Source: Isoetes taiwanensis (Eukaryota; Streptophyta; Lycopodiopsida; Isoetales; Isoetaceae). Taken from it: DNA of 64,000 bases. A model generated the notes under the pieces. It saw only the letters and a list, made by a program, of their open reading frames with translations. It had not been told where the DNA came from and did not search any database. The position numbers and the translations under genes were made by a program. The stretch covers positions 124,001 through 188,000 of the forward strand of contig JAJEKV010000427.1 of assembly GCA_021234155.1 (NCBI GenBank), read 5' to 3'. Positions 20,545 through 33,589 of the stretch are shown here, piece after piece. Positions within the stretch are counted from its first letter, which is position 1. Each line of letters starts with the position of its first letter.

Positions 20545-23290
20545 GGAGCAGGATCTGATATGGAACTGTGGATTTCACCCAAATGCCTGTGCTAAGAAGG
20601 CCTTCTGCACTTGCTCCAGATCATTCCAGGTGATGAGAGATATCACTGGACCCCATACCTCTGCCCCGTAGAGGATAACCGGCTCGGCCAAGGTGTGACT
20701 GGTGGCCCCAGGCATAGAACTCTGCCTTGTGGATATTGTTCTGCATGGCGTATGGTGCTTTCCAGCCTGCTGTGACACGCAACCTGATGGAAGCATCCCA
20801 ATGCGTGGTAGTGGAAAACTCGATCACTAAATACTTATAGGACGAAGCTACTTCTACATCTTGTCCCTGGTAAGTGAATGAGGGGAGCCTTGGCTGACGG
20901 AATGATGGAACTAGAACTACTCTAGTTTTGGCCAAGTTAACTCTCATGCCAGTGAACTGACAAAAATCGTCTAGAGCATCCAGGTGTCGTCGCATGTCTT
21001 TTGGGGTATAGGCTAGAAGGTCAATGTCATAAGCATATATGAGTTGCCGAATAATGTGGTGCATAAGTTGAGCACCCCCTCCTCCATACTTAGCAAGCCA
21101 ATCTTCTAGCTGATCAATGTATAGGCCAAAGAGTATCGGGGAGGGAGGGCAACCCTGGCGCACTCCAATACTACTAACGACAGGCTGCCCTGATGGTGTG
21201 AGATGGCCTGAGCATGCCTCCTAGAGCCTGTATATTGCATTGTTGACGGGGGCCCCCAGTTGCTTCAATCTGTTCTACAACTTGTCCCGAGGTACTGTGT
21301 TGAAAGCCTTTGCGAAATCCACGAAACAACAGTACAGGTTTTGCCGGCGATTCCCGCTATCCTCAATTAGTGTTCGCAGGGTAAAGATATGGTCAATGGT
21401 GGAATGTTTGGGTCGGAAGACTGCCTGTGTCAGAGCCCGCACCTCTACGTCCTCTGCCCATATCGTCAGCCGCTGCTCGAGGATGCCAGCCAGCAATTTT
21501 GCAAAGAGAGAGTTGACCATGATGGTATGATAGTTGGCAGAGAAATGAGGGTCATCTGCCTTGTATATGGGCACAACTTTACTAGTAGTCCACTGCTAGG
21601 GGGAAGCCTTCTTGCAATGCCTTATTGAATAGTGCCATGAGCACAGTCACCATTGGTGGCCCAACCCACTTGAGAAGTTCTGCCTGCATGTCATCCAGAT
21701 CTGTTGCCTTCACATTAGCGAGGCGTTATAGGCCCATTATGACATCCCCCTCTGTAATGACCAGTGCTAGGCCCATCTGCGGAGGTACTGCTGCCCGATC
21801 CCCCAGTGGATCATAAAGCTGCTGTAAGTATTGTACCCATTGCTCCGAGGTGATGTTCCTGTGGACTATGTAGGCTTGCTCAATACCCTTCTCCAGAATG
21901 TCCTAGGGTGACGATCTAGGAGACCGAACATCTGTTGCTGGTGCTCCACGAGGTATCTGGCTTTCTTGGTCTCGAGGAAAGAGCGGTATTGACTGATGGC
22001 CTGTGGGATTTGTCATCAAACCGGCGATTCTGGGGAAGGTGGTAGCTCAGGGAGCCTCGTGAGCGGCCTCTCAAAAGCATCGGCCACCGTCGGAAGGGCT
22101 GAGTGATGGGCGGTCTGCTCTGAAGTGTGGGAAGATGCGGTGTTCCCTCCGAGTCATGCTCAAGCATCCGGGCATAGATCTCGCGACGCCATAATCTAGG
22201 GCGCAAATGGGCATAAGGGTGCTGAGGCAATGGTCGCTGGGTGGCCCGCCGATCCTCGGGAATAGGGCCGGTGGTAGTCGGAGTCTACTTCCCTCGTCGG
22301 AGCTATCCGTTCCTAATCTTTGAAATGGGTGTCGGTGTAGATCTTGCTCATCCGCCAAGACGTAATCCACCACACTAGTGCCACCTCCTTGGTTCTCATG
22401 TCTACAAGTCGCGACTAGCTAGAAGGCGACAACGCCTTTAGCTCATTGCAAATAACCAAGTCAAAGATACTTCTAGCAACAACAACGCACGCCATAGCGT
22501 GCCACGAGGCCGTCATCGATGTCCTTGGCCAAGCCACCTGTGGGGTCCGAATTCGGCAAACACATCCTCCACGAGGAGTTTAAATTCGGGATCTGCTCGG
22601 CCCCTGGCTTGGCGTGCATTAAAGTCTCAGAACAACATGACTTTGCCCAATTGTGTTTGTGCTCGCGTATGTCATCATATAGATCAATATAAAGGTCAGT
22701 AGCATATACAATATCAAAGTGGGTGTGGTAGAAGTTGCTCTCGGCATGTGAAAGCAGCGGTCAGCCACAAAGAGGAGAACGCCACGCTAGCACCGCAAGC
22801 GCTACCCACCCGAATTTTTGTTGTGCTTATCCGTCTTGCACGAGGCCCGACTGTGCCAAAATTTTGTCCGATGGTAGCGGCGACCCCTCCATGTCCTTTC
22901 AGTGCATTCATTGAAGACGAAGTGGTGCTAGTATCCCGGCAAGTCGGGTAGCTTGTGTCCAGCATGCTCCCATGTTTTCATGAGAAAGATGAGGTCCATA
23001 TCGGCGGCAACTGAGTTGAAACTGTCATCCTTCTGCCATGGAAAGCCCTGACAATTCCAAGAGACCATGCGCAGGCACAATCCCTATTTGCTGGCAGGAG
23101 CTGCAGTTGCAGATCCGGTGGTGGCGGCACAAGGGGTGGCAGGAGATGTGGTGGCAGCATGTGGCGTGGCGGTAGTGGCAGGTACTAGAGCTGGGATCCC
23201 ATTAGAAGGGCCTCGAGTGTTCGAGGTGCCTGCATCAGCGTTTGGTCGTCGGAAGACCTGCATCCTTCCCCAGACCAGTCCCGCTGGAAA
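20545..23290 (-). mobile_element. LINE with endonuclease and reverse transcriptase, decayed and 3'-truncated
   Basis: Read on the minus strand from 23,290. A Pro/Ala/Thr linker is followed by the start of an APE-type endonuclease (MVSWNCQGF, about 23,070). The usual QETW position reads MKTW. GDFNAR appears with Gly as a stop (about 22,640), then VVDYVLAD (about 22,370) and SDHC (about 22,235). The reverse transcriptase follows: CCFVDFAKAFNTVPR (motif A, about 21,310), QGCPPSPILFGLY (about 21,155) and LIYAYDIDLLA, where the catalytic YADD has become YAYD (about 21,030). The frame ends after NDLEQVQKAFLAQAFG near 20,575. No 3' stem-loop or tail is present. Many frameshifts and stops; clearly inactive. 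Same family as the copies at 47.5, 49.4 and 52.3 kb. Confidence 0.9.
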
Positions 23291-23957
23291 AAGCCTTTAG
23301 TTTATAAAATTAATAGGATTATATAAGTTTGAACCGGATTGGCCCTTTTGTTACAAAATCCATTAGGAACTTTGTTGTAACGAATATTTATAAGAGGATC
23401 ATCAGCATGAAGTTTCTTTTTAACCAAAATTTACAAACAATCCTGTATTAGACTTGTATGTAATGAGAACTCTCTTTATAAGCACGTACCCAGAAACAAA
23501 ATAAAACTTTTCTATTTCAGGCCATTCTACAAGCTCATCAAGTGTTGTAATAATGCATATTGCATCTCGGATCTGAAAAAATTGTTTTAAGTCCAAATGA
23601 ACGTAGTGTGTCTTTCATGGTTCAAACATGTCTCCAGAATATGCCACGAATATACCAGAATATATACCATGGATATATCAATATTTAGAAGGTTCAATTC
23701 TGTGGTTTCTAGGCCTCTGAAGTTGCGCCATGTGGCAAGGATCAGAACTTCGTAAAATAGGAAAACATTTTCCCGATGCCAGTTTTCCAAAAGACGCATT
23801 GCTTGGACGATTGGGGCATCGCTTTTGGATCTGATCGGCTTCTACGGTTCCACCCCTCCTCCATCCAAGCAGGTTAGGCTAGAGCTGGTTTACGATTTTA
23901 GCCTCTATTTTTTCCTACCCTAAAAATGTTTTGTATTGCTTGAGTAGCATCCTCACT
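23291..23957. other. Intergenic and 5' region of the F-box gene
   Basis: AT-rich with no coding signal recognised. The 5' UTR and promoter of the F-box gene lie in the last few hundred bases. Confidence 0.4.
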
Positions 23958-25241
23958 ATGGAGGTTAGAGACGAGGATGGTAATGAACCCTTCTCTCTCG
24001 GGTCCGGGATCTCTGCAGAAATGAACAATTTAAATTTGGAAAGGTTGGATGAGAATGAAATGGAGGAATTCGATCCTAAATTTATTGGAGAATCGCATCA
24101 ATATGGAGAAAATATATCCTCTGAATCCCTTCAGTGCAAGCAGATTGAATATGACAGTAAATCTGAGGCAGAATCAGATATAGACATGGATCAGTCCTTA
24201 TGGAGAGAACTTCCCGACCATTTAATAGATCCTATTCTAGCTAGGTTGCCAGTTTCTGATGTCTTTAGACTGAGGTCAGTTTGCAAGAAGTGGAATGAGG
24301 TTTTACATTCTCCTACATTTCTTAAAGCCTGTGCTAGAGTTCGAGCTCGCCAACCGTTCTTTCTCATGTTTGCAGATCATTTCCATAGAAGAATTGCTGC
24401 AGCATATGATTTAGAGGTTAATAAATGGCATATTATGCCATTTTCATTTTCTTAAGATGTAGGTACTGAGTCATTCCTTGTGCTTGCATCAGCAGGAGGG
24501 TTGCTGTGTTTAGAGGGCACAGGGTCACAGAGTGGATGCTTCTTTATTTCAAATCCTATAGCTAGAACTTGGAAAAGACTTCCACCAATGTTATCTATGA
24601 GGTCACCTTATATTGTAGGAATGTTTTTGCAAGAAGACAAGGAGTCTTACAAAATATTGGCAGTTCAAGATGGGGACTCTCTGATATCTCAAGTGTATGA
24701 CTCTCAGAAAAATTTATGGGAAATGACAGACACCCTTCCTAGAAGAACAGCTCTGATTGGAGGTGCATCATATCATAATGGTCTGGTATATTGTGTCTCC
24801 TTTGCTCTAAATGGATTGCTCGCGTTCGATTTGAACAAAGGAATCTGGATTGATGTCAAACTTTCCTTGCCTTCATTCTTAACATCTCCTCATCTCGTGT
24901 CGCAACGTGGTAGGCTGCTTCTCATTGGTGGTCTGGAAGAATTGGGTACTTTGAAAAGTGTCCATGTTTGGCAGTTGAATCAGGAAAGAACACAGTGGTT
25001 TGAAATTGTCCATGTGCCAGATGAGTACTTCAAGCAATTGTTTAAGTCATCCTCTGGGCATTTCATGTGTGTAAGCCATGGGGACTATGTCTGCATGCAT
25101 GAGTACTATTCTACTGACGTGCTTATGTGTAATCTGAATGAAATCTCATGGCATTGGTTACCTATATGCCCACTTGATGAAAACATCGAAGCCAGGACGG
25201 TTTTGGGTGTGGCATTTGAACCGCGAGTTGAAGTATCCTGA
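23958..25241 (+). pseudogene. F-box protein with kelch-type C-terminal domain, one in-frame stop
   Basis: A single 428-codon frame from ATG 23,958 to TGA 25,241 is interrupted only by TAA at 24,453-24,455 (codon 166). Residues 1-75 are acidic. The F-box follows (LWRELPDHLIDPILARLPVS, then RLRSVCKKWNEVL, about residues 78-120). The rest reads as the plant F-box-associated/kelch-type domain: AAYDLEVNKWHIMPF, ASAGGLLCLEG, NPIARTWKRLPPM, GLVYCVSF, LLAFDLNKGIW, LLLIGGLEE and WHWLPICP. Family members recruit substrates to SCF ubiquitin ligases. Upstream and downstream codons of the stop remain in frame, with no other damage. It is therefore a young pseudogene, a truncated F-box protein, or a sequencing error. 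Confidence 0.85.
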
Positions 25242-27080
25242 ATTGATTAATGTGTATCACATTTCCTCAACTTCATTGAATATTCTTCAATTATTTGCTT
25301 AAATCATATGTTCAGAGCTGTGTGCTACTGCTTGTTATTGTGAATATAGATCTTGTGAACAGAGACGGTAGTGTTCCTCACGAAGATCAGATTTCTGATC
25401 CATTGCATCCACAGCTAATACTTCTTTTGCTCCATGGATTTCGGCTGAGAACTTCTTGGAGTTTATAGCATCTAGAGTTTTCAAAGTCATAACTCTATAT
25501 GCATCGAGTTACCTGAATAGTTTGATTTACACGTTTCTTTGACAAGCGTGTTATCATTCTCACGTTTCTACATGATATATGGGAGAACTTGTAGTTTGAC
25601 ATGATAATTGAGGAATGCGCAATAATTGATTACTTGAAGACCTTAGAAAATTGATTAAATGTCCTACCGCGTTCAACTGAAACCTAAACATTGTGACTTA
25701 TAATTAGTCTGGTATTAAGCTGTGCATCATCATATAAATACTCCACGTTCGGAAAAAGTGTAGGTGAACCTTTAAACTAGTGTGACTGAAAATGCTGAAG
25801 CTTAGGATCACGTGTTGCAAGCTTCCCAGCAAAATCTCATCCTAAGAGAATCCTTTTCTTTCTCCCTATTTAGTGCTCCATTTACTCATGGAGCACAGAT
25901 AGGCCTCCAAAATTATCTTTCTTGAAGGATAAGATCTGATTAATATAACTCAAATTACAAGAAGACCAATATAAAAGAACATTTGCCAAGCAAACACACT
26001 CAGATGATAGCTCAAATATCGCATAAGCACACTTTACATTCTTCCTCACAGAAGAATAGAATAGAATAGAATAGAAATATACCACATGGGCCTCCAAATT
26101 TTTCTTCAGATCCTAAGATACACATACAATTTTGGCCATATATAAAAAGACTTCAATCATTTGCAATCAAAGAAAATTACATGGAAACATACCTCTGTCA
26201 GATCTAAATAGTTAGATGAACTACATGAAAGCTCCATTTTTTTCCAAGGATGCAAAGATTAACGCTTTTTTGTAAATTCCTTGTTAACCATGCATTTGTA
26301 AAATCGTGCAACAAGACTCTTCACAAACTTCAAGCAACATGGACAAGTCAAGAAAGCGTAATCTCGCTCAAAATCCAATATACAAATTTTCGTGTCCAAG
26401 GAGAAGAAATAGTGATAGATAATCCAACGGGTCCTCCAAGGTTGACAAGGAATATTTTTTTTCGGTGGTCATTCCTAAAAATAGACATGACCCTAATATA
26501 AACCGCCCTCGCATAATATCTAACTTAAATCATAATATTCAACTAACCTTTAACTTCGTAAAAAGATCCCGAAAATTATACAATGTGCTCTTAACTAATC
26601 TTCATTACCAAAACGCCGCAATTCTAGATCATGGGTTAATGCATCCAACACCATAAAAGTGTGAAAGACAAAACATAAAAATGCCCAACTCACAAAAAAA
26701 TCTTCCACTCATCACATGCAATTGCTAGGTAATTAACCACAGGATATCGGCGACCTTCTTGGTAAAGAAGGTGTGTAGATCTAATGGCGTGTTCATTTAA
26801 TTTTGTTCATGTAATAAAAAAATTAAATGAACGACAAGAACCAACCTCAATGCAAGGAGCAATTTTGGTTGTGGGCCAAACATATGACAGATGTTTAGCC
26901 GTGAGATATCTTTGTTTCTTATTTACAATGTTACTTTACATGTGCAAAAGTTCGGGTCATGGCAAAATATAGCATTTTCGGGCCATTGCCCGTGAATTCA
27001 TGAGGAAAGGATACACTTTCTGTGTACAATGGAAACTTTCTAGTCAAGGGATGGATAATTCCCCATCCCTAATAAACAAT
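25242..27080. other. Intergenic, no gene recognised
   Basis: AT-rich. A short (AGAAT)n array lies at about 26,043-26,068. On the minus strand it reads TTCTATTCTATTC, like the tail of the 49.4 kb LINE, but no LINE sequence precedes it. Otherwise nothing recognisable. Confidence 0.5.
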
Positions 27081-28337
27081 TTAAAAAACCTCATCCATCC
27101 TGAAAACATGATGTGTCGGATTCATCAAATTAGCCATAATAGATGCCTTCAGAGTTCAGGTATTCTCCAACCCTTTTCTCAAAAAAGTTGGTCTTCCCCC
27201 TGTTGTAAGAAAAATTAATTTTCACAATGCATTTTCACGCGATTCCGGAAAGTAAACAACAACTTACTGCAAGAAAATGAGCTCCATCCAATCAAATGGA
27301 TTGGTTGCATCATATGCATTATTGTAACCAAGAGCAACCTCGCATTACAAAGATCCCAAATGATAGTACATTAACTTCCGAAACTATGTTTAACGTGTTA
27401 TAGAAAAAATACGCTTATCGATCTGCAACAAAATCGATGTATTGACGCATGAGCTTGGCATTCACGCCCACCAAACCACAACATAAGGCCTCACACACAA
27501 ACTCCCTTTCAATCTCTACAAAGATCAACGCACAATGTCATGTACTCTGCTTTCCTCAAGCTTGCAAAAACTAGATTATTCATATCCAAAGGTGTATAGA
27601 ATTAGGGATATCAAACCCCTCTTCTTGAGCTAAAAGATAGCACAGAAACTGCAGATCCAACCAATTAACTTCAAGACAAAGACAAAGCGTTTTAGAGAAA
27701 GCATTATATGGGCATTTACCTTCCGGAAAAAAAAAAAGATATCCTCCACACAAGCAAACGCCAAAAGTCTTTCAAAGAAAACAATTTGAGTCGCATCACA
27801 AAGATGGGCATTATGAGAAAGAACTTAACTTACAATACAACACTATGAACACACGTTACCTCCCAATCCACCTAAGATCCCAGGCAGCCTTCTTAGAAAC
27901 GACAGGAATGGTGTCAATGGCATTAGACAACTTTGTTTTTATGTTTTGGTCTTTAATAATACGTTTCCAAAGAAAAGCCTATACATTTTGTTCCAAGTCA
28001 AAACATTCATCATCAATCTTTCAAAGGTCTAGGAAAGTAGAAATTAAGAAACCGGAAACGGACCTGAATGAATGTTTTCTATAGCAATTTGAAAGACGAG
28101 AATGCTCAAGCCCGCAAAACAAGATTTAGGGAGTGAGAAACTGCATTTTAACACAAATGAGCAAGCACCAGAAGAAGCAGCTACCACCTCAGGTGATTGA
28201 ATTTCTTTCATAAAACGACATGCCAAATTTCCCAGTACAATGCCATCAGAAGCAGCAAAGAATGCCGAGACATGGCTAATGAAATGGCGCTCATCCGAAG
28301 TTAAACCCTCCCAATGCTGAACATCCCGAGACAACCG
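27081..28337 (-). pseudogene. Ribonucleotide reductase small subunit (R2) pseudogene with introns
   Basis: Eight exon remnants follow the order of plant R2: 28,337-28,188 ([29 protein letters not shown]), about 28,111-28,064 ([10 protein letters not shown]), about 27,979-27,860 (NAIDTIPVVSKKAAW), about 27,800-27,720 (FFERLLAFACVEDIFF), about 27,648-27,570 (FCAIF-stop-LKKRGL), about 27,516-27,415 ([22 protein letters not shown]), about 27,330-27,268 (NPFDWMELIFLQ) and 27,199-27,081 (GKTNFFEKRVGEY, C-terminal FRMDEVF). Damage: a Trp codon is now TAG, there are several frameshifts, a T-run replaces part of IFFSGS, and the second exon's acceptor reads TTGCGG instead of CAG. The N-terminal exons with the first iron ligands are missing. 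Retained introns show DNA-level duplication, not retroposition. R2 supplies the tyrosyl radical for dNTP synthesis; this copy cannot. Confidence 0.93.
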
Positions 28338-31300
28338 CTGAAAAATACAGTAAAATTTAACCCCAAAAATACAGGAACCGGAAAATTTAGAGCAGATGAC
28401 ATATAGAAACTAATTACACGGCATAAGTGAGGGAATTTGCAAGGCACTCCCTATATTTCAGAGGACAGGCAATAAAATTTTCTGCTTTTCTTGTGGAAAA
28501 AAAATCTAAAAATTGAACTTTTCATGTGACAAGTAAAAATCAAGAATGAAAATTTTAAACAAAAATAAGCAAACTATTGTATAATCCAACAAAAGATGAT
28601 GTTTCAATAAAACACAATAATGGGGTATGGTACGCTTTATCTCTAAAGCCATAGCAGCGTAGTGTCCTTTGCATACTCATAGCCAATTCATTCCGTCAAA
28701 TACCGCAGTTTTTTTTTACTCGTCCTTTCTATCCATGGATATGGAGCCGTACCAAAAGAATAATAGCGGTTAGTCCTCTTTCCCTTTCTCTTTTCTGCTT
28801 CTAAGTTTCATTCTGCTCTTTAAAACACGCCAAGTGTTTTGACATTGACATTCCGACGTAGCATAAAATACCTTTGTGCAGCCTAAATCAACTACCAAGC
28901 CTTAACCAATTTGACCTTGCTAAAGCCTTCTGGTGTGCCTTTTGCTAGTTTTTTTTTAATATTTACGGACGTGAGCATTTATGGCTCACGATTATCCACA
29001 CAGATGCCCGACATTAAGGCAGCACATCCATCAAGTACACGTGACTCCAAAATTCAAATTTTGAGTGGAAACCCTTCCTGATTTCCCTGGATGATGGAAA
29101 TTAGGAAGGGAAAATAGGAAGGGTTTGCGTGTAAGAAGGAAAATAGGTAGGGTTTCCACATGGAGTTAGAAATTTCATGGAGTAAGATTAACTAAGGAAT
29201 TGAGCCCCCAAAGGGCACAATGGAGAAATGTCTAGGGGAACAAGCCTAGGGGAACAAGCGTACGTGTGAAGTTTCCCTTGGATGAAGAAATATAGAAACG
29301 ATGTTATGTTGCACTCTATTATGTTGCATCATGGCACTATGCTCTACATAATTTTGTTGCATAATCTTTGTCTTTGTTAAATATTATTCCGTTGTACATG
29401 CAAGAGACCAAAAGAAACAAGGTGCTGCGCACGAGGGGTTGCCCTTCGATGGCGTGAAAGTGTGTTTTCATGGTTTCTGTTTTTCCAAGTTCTTAAGATT
29501 AATGTTGTTTACTCTTCGTATTTTAGCTTGTTACTATCGAAAGAATTATATGTTCCCCATTATGATATTTTGAATGCCACAATTTTTCAATAAAATACAA
29601 GCTTATATGGCATTGCCATGATATCAGATTGTTCCTATCAATGCAAGGTGTTAATTTCATTGAAGAAGAAAAACTAATTGTATGTGCAAGAGAGTCCACC
29701 AGACAGGTGTTACATCATGTGTTCTTGGAACAATAATGAAAAGTCTCATTACATTTCGAGAGCAAACAACAAAGAACATTGAATGCTCCCTTGCAACCGA
29801 CCATACCCAATTGACTTGATGGTTATCACACTTATGGTGATGATTTATATCACATTTTCAATGTGTAAAATCTCAATTGGAAAGCCATTATTAAAATTGT
29901 ATCCTTTTCAATGAAGAGCTATTTAGATCTATAGACAAGAATGTCAACGAGGGCTCAATAGTGTGGGATAGCTGTGGGAACAACGAAGTCGCCCTAGCAA
30001 GGGCAAAAAAAAAGGCAAGGTATAAACTACATGCATTGCAGAAAATTGTGAACACAACTCATTGGATAAAGCAAGTGTGTCCAAAATAGATTAATTACAC
30101 AAGAGCCCTCCCATACAAGTTTATTTAATCCAACATCTATGTTCCATATAAATTACCCGCACCCACCATTAACAAGTTCTTTTGGATCCATAATTGTATT
30201 TCATAGATATATGGAGCCACCCTTAACAAGTTTTTTTCAATCCAAGAATTGTGTTTCATAGATTATCTTGTATACAAATATCCCTGGCAGACGCCATTAG
30301 AGAGAGGCCGAAAATGCAATTGCTTGCACAGTAAGGTTCAGTAAAATGCAATTTTAAGCGGACGGGTGAAAATCTCGTGAACATTCTTAAAAAAATTATG
30401 CCACTTTGGCATCAAAGCGAACCGAAATGCATTTAACTAAACTTCAAATGTAAGAGCTTCCTGAGATTTTTTCTCCCTCTTTTTTGTATGAACACAATTT
30501 TGGGATAAGAAATTATATCCGAAATGGGAATGCTGAAAGTAAATTATTGGAACGCTTAATTATGAGTGCGAGACCACAGCTTTAGTCAAACTATAACTTT
30601 GTAGATTTAATTTGTAATTGCCGCGATATGTCTCAACAACAAATGAGAATCAAATGACGTTTGGAAATAATACGCCAGAGCTACAAATGACTGCAAGCTA
30701 TTTCTCACAACTATGACCGATGGATGCACAAAAGCAATTGTCCCTAGATGGACGAGCTTAGTTGTTTGTGCTAAAACACTTGGTATTTGTCAATAAGTCA
30801 GGTCCTCACCAGTAAACTTTACATCATCTCCATTCTCATCGGTTCACACTCGAACCTTTGCAATGTCTGGTAAAGCCATGTATAATATATTTGATACTAA
30901 TATTGCCGTAACATAATACAAAGTACCTTTATATTGCGTAATGTTCTTGGAGAGGTGAACCCGACATCGGGGGAAAAATATAGATGGATCTACATGATAC
31001 CAACAATAAGATATCGAGTGGGGTAAAGATTAGGTTCATATGCAACCAATGATGCCTACATTCTCGTTGGTACTATCAATAAGGTCAATTGACCATTCCA
31101 ATATTGCCTTGGGCATATATTGAGACCATAATATTCCATGAGAACAAGTTTTTGAGAGAAGCTCTTTGCTCGCCTTCCTACATATTTCAGCATGTACCGA
31201 TCTAACTTTATTCTCGTTTCTCGACCTATGCAACATCTAAGGGAGGGACGAGTGTAATGTAAATGTACAAATCCTATGTTAAGCATACGCTTGCACTCAT

Positions 31301-33209
31301 CTTCAAATAGATTGGTAATGGCGAGTCTTGATCCCAACATTTGGGGATTTTCATATCTATCGCACCTCACATTTACTGATTCGATCTAAATCGTTGATCA
31401 TGATAGCATAGGACCTAAGTGCTTCATTCCCTCGATGTAAAAGATATATGATCCCATTATCATTGATTAAGATGAGTCTTAAGCAAACCAAATCCATCTT
31501 TAGTGTCTCGCTATCAAAGTAGAACAATTGCCTTAAATGATTGTTTTGCCAAGACAAAAGAAACACCGCTTTTTATCATAGACAAGCTAGCTTTAAGATT
31601 TAAGCAGAGAATAAATCCAAAGACTTACCATCGATATCGGTTTTAATTCACGATCCGGTGTTTGTGGGCATCCGGCAATTTGAAATGAGCACTTGCTTCT
31701 AGTGTCGCATGTTTTTCTTGATGTCATATCATCTCCATATAATTACGACGAAGGCCTCAGTAAGATATTGCCCCTTTGAAGGCAAATTACATGCATGCGT
31801 TCTTTCTTTCATTGCCACAATTGGGCCATCCATGGCTGAAGTAAATATAATATATCCCTCTTGCTAGAATATCCAAAACAGGCAAGTTTTCTGGCTCTTT
31901 AGTCTTTTTCACAGACGAATCCCTTCAAATCACCAAAATTCTTTGCTTCTGTGCTTCCTTATATCCAACACATGTGAATATAATGATCCTGCTTTTTCAT
32001 AGCGCAAAAGACATAATTCTGGCTTCCGCTCCCTCAGACAAAGACAATAGAATGAATAACGGAAAATTCTTTTAGGGATAGAAGAATCTATTCGACAATC
32101 TATTGCAAGCATGTGATTTCTTCTCCTATGTTGCTTTATACCTAGAAACATGGTATCAAATAACAGAGCAAGGATATAATATAGATTGTAAAGCCCCAAG
32201 ATTTTCTCACATGCAGTCTAGGAAATAAAGTAGACAGCCAAAATCCGGCTGAAAGCTTCTGTTAGATTCAAATAAATGCCACAGGAAAGACTGCACCATT
32301 GATATACTATATTTCTAGAAAACAAAAACAACATGGGATATTTCTTATTTGCATGTCAGATATCCAGCCAGAAAAGCTAAAATCTTACAAGGTGTCATTA
32401 AAGGCATGGGGTCTCGAAAAATTCAAGGCGATAAAGATGCACGAAGAAAGAAAACAGGGAAGGAAATGCAGAATTTTAATGCGACGTAAAAGAATCGACC
32501 ACAAAGAACTTATGCATAGTCTGGTATGTAAAGAAAAGTTGCACTTTGACCTGCACATCATTACCATTTTCTCAGGTAAACATGATATAGCATACCATGC
32601 GCAATGCAAAAATTACCTAATCATCATGTCATGGATGAGAATTTGTGGAGGCAAAACGAACCAGCTAAGGCACCAAATCGGTAAAACAGAGAAAAGAAAG
32701 TATTAACGTAAGTTAAACTGGAAAACTATGCATCAAACGCACCTTATGAGCGTAATGAGTAATAAATGTGACAGAATAATGTGTGGCGCCTTGGCAAGAG
32801 CAAATGCCGCTACCCGTGACCGCAATCAATTAACATAGTGCATACAAGAAGATTCGATTCTTAATCGAACATGAAGGAGTTGCTTCACCAAGCTTTGCGG
32901 CTCATCAAATAGCTTGCTCCCGGCTTCTAGATACTGTTTCTTGCTATTAAATCTAATTTCTTGCTTGAATCCAAAACGCCTCGTAAAAATTACCTTGTTC
33001 TCGATCATTGGTCTTAAACCGAGCAATCCCTACCAGATTTCTTTCCCCGGTCATTTGGGTTTTTCCCATCTTCGCTTTGTCCTCGCGGGACTTTTGATTC
33101 CATCATCTCGCCAAGCCAAAACTTTGCTCTTTTTCTACCATCTCTTAGAAGCCGAAGATCTGAAAAGCTTCTTGAATAAGAATGCGTTATAGCGAGGACC
33201 CAGCACCGG
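28338..33209. other. Long stretch without a recognisable gene
   Basis: AT-rich. N-terminal R2 exons were looked for upstream of 28,337 on the minus strand and not found. Open frames at 31,056-31,566 (-), 32,299-32,706 (+) and 32,826-33,026 (-) have no family I recognise and may be transposon remnants. It contains the dispersed repeat at 29,412-29,480. Confidence 0.45.
29412..29480 (+). repeat. Dispersed repeat, copy 1 (partner at 59,820)
   Basis: About 67 bp beginning AACAAGGTGCTG and including GCACGAGGGGTTGCCCT and GTGTGTTTTCATGG. It matches 59,820-59,886 at roughly nine positions in ten. Both copies are on +. Identity fades into T/G-rich sequence on the 3' side. Confidence 0.8.
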
Positions 33210-33385
33210 TATGCCGGTTTCGAAAGTGGCTGCCACCAACAGCGGCCACCGCCAGTTTACCTCCGATATCAAGTTTTTAGCAGTCATTGGCATATTCCAG
33301 GCATATATTGGCACATACCTGGAATATGCCATAAACCCACATAAACAAGGGCTTGCCCCCCTAGGGGCAACCCAAAAAAAAGAAA
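33210..33385 (+). repeat. Dispersed repeat family with two hairpins, copy 1 (SINE candidate)
   Basis: Contains the inverted repeat GGCATATTCCAGG...CCTGGAATATGCC (about 33,287-33,328) and then TTGCCCC-CCTA-GGGGCAA (about 33,351-33,368), CCC and an A-rich end. The same order occurs in reverse at 45,785-45,990. Both copies share CCGCCAGTTTA before the first hairpin and ATAAACCCAC/AAAAACCCAC between the hairpins. The A-rich 3' end suggests a short retroposon. Confidence 0.7.
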
Positions 33386-33589
33386 CAAACATAAGTAAAT
33401 CATAAATGTAAACAAGAAAGAAAACTTAAGAATTTGATAAATGTAAGCAAGTGTCTCGATACATATAAGTCATCAACCCCTTGGCTTGTTATGAGATAGC
33501 CATAGCGCATATAATAACGCAATAGCAGAGGAGAGAACTTGTCGCTCTCCTCGAATCTGTGTGGAAGGGGAAAACCAATTCCATCCAAC

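Noticed and set aside
20621-21628. Plus-strand ORFs over the LINE region
   Set aside because: They are shadows of the minus-strand reverse transcriptase, which has the recognisable motifs.
26043-26068. Minus-strand LINE tail (TTCTATTCTATTC)
   Set aside because: No LINE coding sequence or stem-loop precedes it; a plain microsatellite explains it.
27845-28084. Plus-strand ORF of 79 aa
   Set aside because: It is the complement of R2 pseudogene exons.
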